From an uncultured bacterium (GTDB lineage: Bacteria; Bacillota_I; Bacilli_A; RF39; UBA660), in the NCBI GenBank assembly GCA_946560065.1, contig CAMNUE010000003.1, forward strand, positions 62,001 to 126,000: 64,000 nt of DNA, read 5' to 3'. The notes under the pieces were generated by a model. The model was not told the origin of the DNA. It saw only the letters and a program-made list of their open reading frames with translations, and did no database searches. Shown piece after piece: positions 59,640 through 64,000 of the stretch. The position numbers were made by a program, and so were the translations under genes. Each line of letters begins with the position of its first letter. Position 1 is the stretch's first letter.

Positions 59640-61943
59640 TTAACAATTTATTATTGTTTCTAATTGTCTTACTCTGTCTTTTTGAATTTTATCTAAATCA
59701 ATCTTTGTTTCTTTTGGATTTTTCTTTAAAATTTGTTTTACTTCTTCAACCATTTTTTTAGAGTCTTTTGAGATAATATAGGCATAATCACTTATATCTA
59801 GTAGGTTATCGCTTGTTGGAATTGTCGTGATTATACTTTTATTTAACGCAAGGGCTTCTAGATATATTACAGGAAAACCTTCATAGTCAGATGTTAATAT
59901 TATATAATCCGCTTGTTTCATATAAGGATATGGATTTTCCTTTTTTCCAAAAAATGTTACCCTATTTTTTAATTCTAATTTTTCTGTATATTTAGTATAC
60001 ATTGCTTTATCCGGTCCATCTCCAATAACCCATAGTTCTATTTCGGGTATTTCTTTAGTAAGCTCAAGGGCCCTCTTTAATTTTTTAGAACTATCATCTA
60101 GACGACCTACAAAAACAAATAGTTTTTTAGATTCTGATTTTTTTTCAATTATTTCTTCTTGGCTTTTCTTAATAATTTCTTTTACGTTTACAAGGTTATT
60201 TAAAACATGAGTCTTTTCTTCTAAGTTTTTATAGTATTTTAAGAAAGAGTCTTTAGATTCATTTGAAACAAAAATTAGATGTTTATATTCTTCTACTTTT
60301 CTACTGTCAAAGAACTCTCTAAATTCGGATTCTTTTTTATAGATGTAACTATAGTCACTATGAATGTAGAAAGCATTATTCTTCGATGATAACTTAGCTA
60401 TCTTATTACAACTATAACTATATGTTGTATAACAACAACTAAAATCATAGTTGTGGTAATTAAAAATTTTAAATATTAGTTTTCTTGTCATATTAATTAT
60501 TTTTCTTAAAACGACTATACTATTGCTGCTTACTTTTAATTCTTTTACTTTAACATTTGTATTTAGTCTAGAAAGAAGACTTCCTTTTTTTTCTTCAAGT
60601 ATTAATGTGACATCGTATTTATTGTAATCAAGGCTATTTAAAAGATTAACCTGAGCTGTTTCTATTCCCCCTATTTCTAGATTTTTATCTGCAAATAGTA
60701 AATCTTTTTTCTTTCTTTTTGTTAGGGACAAGATAATAATAATCGAAAGTAGACTTACTGATGGTGCTGTGATTATATGTCCTGTAAAGAAAGCTAGAAA
60801 AATTATTAGCAAGGCACTTGTGTGTAACATAAAGTTCTCGTAACTAAATTTTCTATCTTTTTCTAAGATTTTATATAGAACGTATAAGGCTATTACAAAG
60901 AATATTATAGAGCCAACTAAACCATGACTATAGTAAATATCAAAATAGTCCATTTCAATCATTTTAGTTGCTTTATTATTTTTTAAATAACCAATACCAA
61001 ATAATTTTTGATATGCTGAAGCCTTATTATATAGAGATGCTTTTCTTTCTAAGAATGTAAGTCTTTGGCTAAAAATAAAATGATCGATTAATTTCTTATC
61101 TTGGAAAACTTCAGTTATACTATCTAATTCTAAATAATTTAGATGAGTTTTAATATTCTTATAAAAGTTTGTTTTAGGAATAATAACTGCAAGTGCTAAA
61201 CTTCCTAGGATAACTATTACTAATGAAATAAAGATATTTTTATATTTTCTTTCTTTATATGATTTTGTCCACAAATATAGTAGACTTGCTCCAATAGTTA
61301 TTCCTAAAGATAATAATGGTGTTTTTGTTCCAATCATTAAAATTACAATTAGATACATTACTGTAGCTATTATTTTAGGAACGATATTTTTAGAACCTGA
61401 AAAGATTATAAACATAATCGGAGTTAGTATAGATATAATACCACTGATTTCATTTGCTGAATTGAAGAAACCTAATGTTCCAGCTTTTGTAATTTCATAT
61501 GTTTTAAAGCCAATTCCAAGTACTAATGGAATAAATATTAAAATTAAATATAAAAACAAGGTTGTAAAAAGAGTTAAGTTGCTAATTTTAATTTCCTCTT
61601 TCAAGGCATAAAGACTTATAAAAAGAATTGGAAAATAATATACTTTGACTAGACCTTGAATCTCTTGAAATAAGCCTCCATCTTTGTAGATTATTATTCC
61701 AATTAAATAAAGTATACAATAGAGTCCAATTATAAAATATGGAATTAAAATATTTTTCTTTTTAAAGGTAAAGATTGTAATATAACAGATAAATCCCAGA
61801 AATAATACTCTTACTATAATTCCAATTGTTAAATTCAAATCTAAAACATGAAGGCAAAGTCCTGTAAAAAAGTCTAATAAAGGTTGAATTAAAATAAATA
61901 AAGCTATGATAATATTAATATTATTTTTAATTAGTTTTTCCAT
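59640..61943 (-). CDS. Fusion: O-antigen ligase/polymerase-like multi-TM domain + GT4-type glycosyltransferase
   Basis: About 400-aa polytopic N-terminus with ISGIISILTPIMFIIFSGSKN... and Wzy/WaaL-like features; C-term LLFADKNLEIGGIETAQVNLLNSLDYNKYDVTLIL...FVGRLDDSSKKLKRALELTKEIPEIELWVIGDGPDK...SDYEGFPVIYLEALALNKSIITT. Confidence 0.82.
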   Translation of the reverse strand: MEKLIKNNINIIIALFILIQPLLDFFTGLCLHVLDLNLTIGIIVRVLFLGFICYITIFTFKKKNILIPYFIIGLYCILYLIGIIIYKDGGLFQEIQGLVKVYYFPILFISLYALKEEIKISNLTLFTTLFLYLILIFIPLVLGIGFKTYEITKAGTLGFFNSANEISGIISILTPIMFIIFSGSKNIVPKIIATVMYLIVILMIGTKTPLLSLGITIGASLLYLWTKSYKERKYKNIFISLVIVILGSLALAVIIPKTNFYKNIKTHLNYLELDSITEVFQDKKLIDHFIFSQRLTFLERKASLYNKASAYQKLFGIGYLKNNKATKMIEMDYFDIYYSHGLVGSIIFFVIALYVLYKILEKDRKFSYENFMLHTSALLIIFLAFFTGHIITAPSVSLLSIIIILSLTKRKKKDLLFADKNLEIGGIETAQVNLLNSLDYNKYDVTLILEEKKGSLLSRLNTNVKVKELKVSSNSIVVLRKIINMTRKLIFKIFNYHNYDFSCCYTTYSYSCNKIAKLSSKNNAFYIHSDYSYIYKKESEFREFFDSRKVEEYKHLIFVSNESKDSFLKYYKNLEEKTHVLNNLVNVKEIIKKSQEEIIEKKSESKKLFVFVGRLDDSSKKLKRALELTKEIPEIELWVIGDGPDKAMYTKYTEKLELKNRVTFFGKKENPYPYMKQADYIILTSDYEGFPVIYLEALALNKSIITTIPTSDNLLDISDYAYIISKDSKKMVEEVKQILKKNPKETKIDLDKIQKDRVRQLETIINC

Positions 61944-62127
61944 ATTATTCTCCTTTTATGTTCTTATTATATCATGCTTTTTAATGTTTAAATAATTAAT
62001 CTTTTGGATTTAGATGATTTTACTTAGAATTTATTCTTCTTTTTTATACATTTTTTTACAAAATAACAACTCTACTTATTTATCTTTTTTAGTATTTAAG
62101 GTATAATTATAATGATAATGGAGGGAT

Positions 62128-64000
62128 ATGATGAGTAATAATAAACATAAAGATACGAATCCTAATGGTTATAAGCAAAATAATCATAAAAAGAAGAAAT
62201 ATAATTCAAATGTAAATAATAAAAGCATTAATAAGTCAAACATAGAAAGTAATAAATTAAAAGAAGAAAGATTTAATAAGGAAGAAAAGATTGATATTCC
62301 TGCTAGTGAGACAACTTCTAATTTAGAAAAAAAAGAACTTGATAGAGTTTTTGGTCAAGATTTTAATGTTAAAGGAAAGGATAAAAGTATGAAGAAAAAT
62401 GTAATTATACATATATTTTTAATTGTTTTGAGTATTGTTGCAGTTGTCTTTTTAGGAGTTAATATTTGTAATAAAGATACATCTGCTTTAGTACTTATAA
62501 GTAATTTATTATTAACTTTATTTACTGTATTGTTTACTGTTATTTGTATTACTTCTACTAAGAAGAATAAATCAACAATATTGGTGAGTGGCTTATTATT
62601 ATTTGTATACTTCACAATAGAACTTAGTAATTCATTTAATTTTTTAAATATCAATGGTAAAGTTGTTGAAGATTTTAGTGGTAAAAGTTTAACATATGTT
62701 ATGAAGTGGGCTGAGGCAAATAATGTTACTGTTAATCAGGATTATGAGTATAGTGATATGGTTGATGAGTATAAAATTATCAGTCAAGATAAAGAATATG
62801 GTACTCGTTTAAAAAATTCAGGCGAAATAACTGTTTCAGTTAGTGAGGGACCTAATCCATCTAAGGAAGTTATTGTTCCTAGTATGATTACTTGGGATAG
62901 TGAAAGGGTTTTAGAGTTTGTAAAAGAAAATTATTTAAGTAATGTAATAGTTGAATTTGTAGAATCTGATAAAGCACAGGATACTGTTATTGAACAAAAT
63001 ACTAGTGGTAGTTTAAAAAGAGATGATGAATTAAAGTTAACTTTTTCTTATGGTGAAGAACTTGGTTATGAAGAAGTTTCATTGATTGATTTTACTGGTA
63101 AAAGTAAATTTGAAGTTGAATTCTATATGAAGCAACATCAATTAAAATATGAATTTGATAATGATTTTTCTAATAAACAAAAACGTGGTTTAGTAATTAA
63201 GCAAAGTATTAAACCAGGTAAAAAAGTTAAAATTAATGATGAAACTGTTAAAGTTACTATAAGTAAAGGTCCAAAAATAAAAGTTCCTGATTTTAAAGGA
63301 ATGAGTATGACTGAAGTTACTGAGTGGGCAATTAAAAACAAGGTAAAATTAGAATTCAGTGATAAATATGATGATTCTATTAAAGAAAATAATGTAATTA
63401 GTGTTAATTTTGAAAAAGGTAAAGTTATTGAACAAGGTACTGTTCTAAAAGTTGTATTATCTCGTGGAAAACTTACAATGCCAAAGTTTAAATCATTTAA
63501 TGAGTTTAGAGAATGGGCAGAGAAATATGAGATTAAATATGAAGAAAAACATGAATTTAATGATGATATTGCTATTGGAGAAGTAATTAGTTTCTCTTAT
63601 AAAAAAGGTGATACTATAAAGAATGGTGACACTATTGTTGTAAAGATAAGTGATGGTAAGAAAAAAGAGGTTCCAAATTTAAAGGGACTTACTAAGAGTG
63701 AAGCAATTTCTAGATTAGAAAAAGCAGATTTAAAATATAATTTTGTTTATAGTTCAAGTAATGATGTTGAGAAAGATAAAGTAATTAGTCAATCTCTTAG
63801 TGCAGGAAGTGAAGTTTCTAGTGGAACTACTGTTACAGTTACTTTAAGTAGTGGTAAGAAAGAGACATCAAATAATAAAAATTCTGGTAGTTCTAGCAGT
63901 TCGAATGGACGTCCAAGTAATTCTGGTGGTTCTAGTGGAAGTTCTAATTCTGGTAGTGGTTCTAGTTCTAGTGAAAGTCCTGCTCCTGTCTGTACCCCTT
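62128..64000 (+). CDS. Membrane protein with six PASTA-like repeats and Ser/Gly-rich tail, no kinase domain; truncated by window end
   Basis: RBS ggaggga; translation MMSNNKHKDTNPNGYKQ..., three TM helices, then PASTA units such as IKVPDFKGMSMTEVTEWAIKNKVKLEFSD...VISVNFEKGKVIEQGTVLKVVLSRGK and KEVPNLKGLTKSEAISRLEKADLKYNF...VTVTLSSGKK; tail NSGSSSSSNGRPSNSGGSSGSSNSGSGSSSSESPAPVCTP. Not in ORF track (no stop in window). Confidence 0.88.
   Translation, partial: MMSNNKHKDTNPNGYKQNNHKKKKYNSNVNNKSINKSNIESNKLKEERFNKEEKIDIPASETTSNLEKKELDRVFGQDFNVKGKDKSMKKNVIIHIFLIVLSIVAVVFLGVNICNKDTSALVLISNLLLTLFTVLFTVICITSTKKNKSTILVSGLLLFVYFTIELSNSFNFLNINGKVVEDFSGKSLTYVMKWAEANNVTVNQDYEYSDMVDEYKIISQDKEYGTRLKNSGEITVSVSEGPNPSKEVIVPSMITWDSERVLEFVKENYLSNVIVEFVESDKAQDTVIEQNTSGSLKRDDELKLTFSYGEELGYEEVSLIDFTGKSKFEVEFYMKQHQLKYEFDNDFSNKQKRGLVIKQSIKPGKKVKINDETVKVTISKGPKIKVPDFKGMSMTEVTEWAIKNKVKLEFSDKYDDSIKENNVISVNFEKGKVIEQGTVLKVVLSRGKLTMPKFKSFNEFREWAEKYEIKYEEKHEFNDDIAIGEVISFSYKKGDTIKNGDTIVVKISDGKKKEVPNLKGLTKSEAISRLEKADLKYNFVYSSSNDVEKDKVISQSLSAGSEVSSGTTVTVTLSSGKKETSNNKNSGSSSSSNGRPSNSGGSSGSSNSGSGSSSSESPAPVCTP

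Noticed and set aside
62355-63341. Minus-strand ORFs 62355..62654 and 63138..63341
   Set aside because: Antisense to the PASTA protein, which is open across the whole region but absent from the track because it lacks a stop in the window.
1-64000. CRISPR arrays, rRNA, tRNA or riboswitch-type RNAs
   Set aside because: No regularly spaced repeats or recognisable RNA gene sequences were found by eye; covariance-model searches would be needed to exclude them.

Overview
Low-GC bacterial DNA, probably Bacillota/Bacilli-like (inferred from AT content, AGGAGG-type ribosome-binding sites and gene content). The window is densely coded and mostly on the minus strand. The left half (1-41.8 kb) holds housekeeping and accessory genes: partial HtrA protease, IMPase, a TPM/zinc-ribbon pair, a VWA surface protein, a YfmF/YfmH M16 pair, an M48 protease, a divergent kinase, gpmI, Fic, a TtcA-like gene, mnmA, copA/copZ, cysE, CDF transporter, NUDIX genes, exoIII, an ASCH/HExxH operon, a YlmH-like protein, DUF4097+HTH, GH25, an ArsR/Zn-type P1B-ATPase operon, FemAB, SDR and a lipid kinase. 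The right half (41.9-62 kb) is a cell-surface polysaccharide locus: many glycosyltransferases, a TagGH/Wzm-Wzt-like ABC exporter, two SGNH+AT3 acyltransferase pairs, a Glf-like flavoprotein and a Wzy/ligase-GT fusion, interrupted by an IS481-like element. The window ends in an orphan multi-PASTA membrane protein. Strongest observations: (i) a second VWA/BspA-type surface protein whose signal peptide and body lie in different frames, joined at an A_AAA_AAA slippery heptamer followed at once by a stop; (ii) an IS element with a perfect hairpin bulging out its transposase RBS, inner inverted repeats and 26-bp flanking direct repeats; (iii) a tightly coupled operon encoding an uncharacterised 659-aa HExxH protein with an ASCH protein; (iv) unusual fusions and paralogous cassettes in the polysaccharide locus. 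No CRISPR array, rRNA or tRNA was recognised. All calls are by eye, with no database search.
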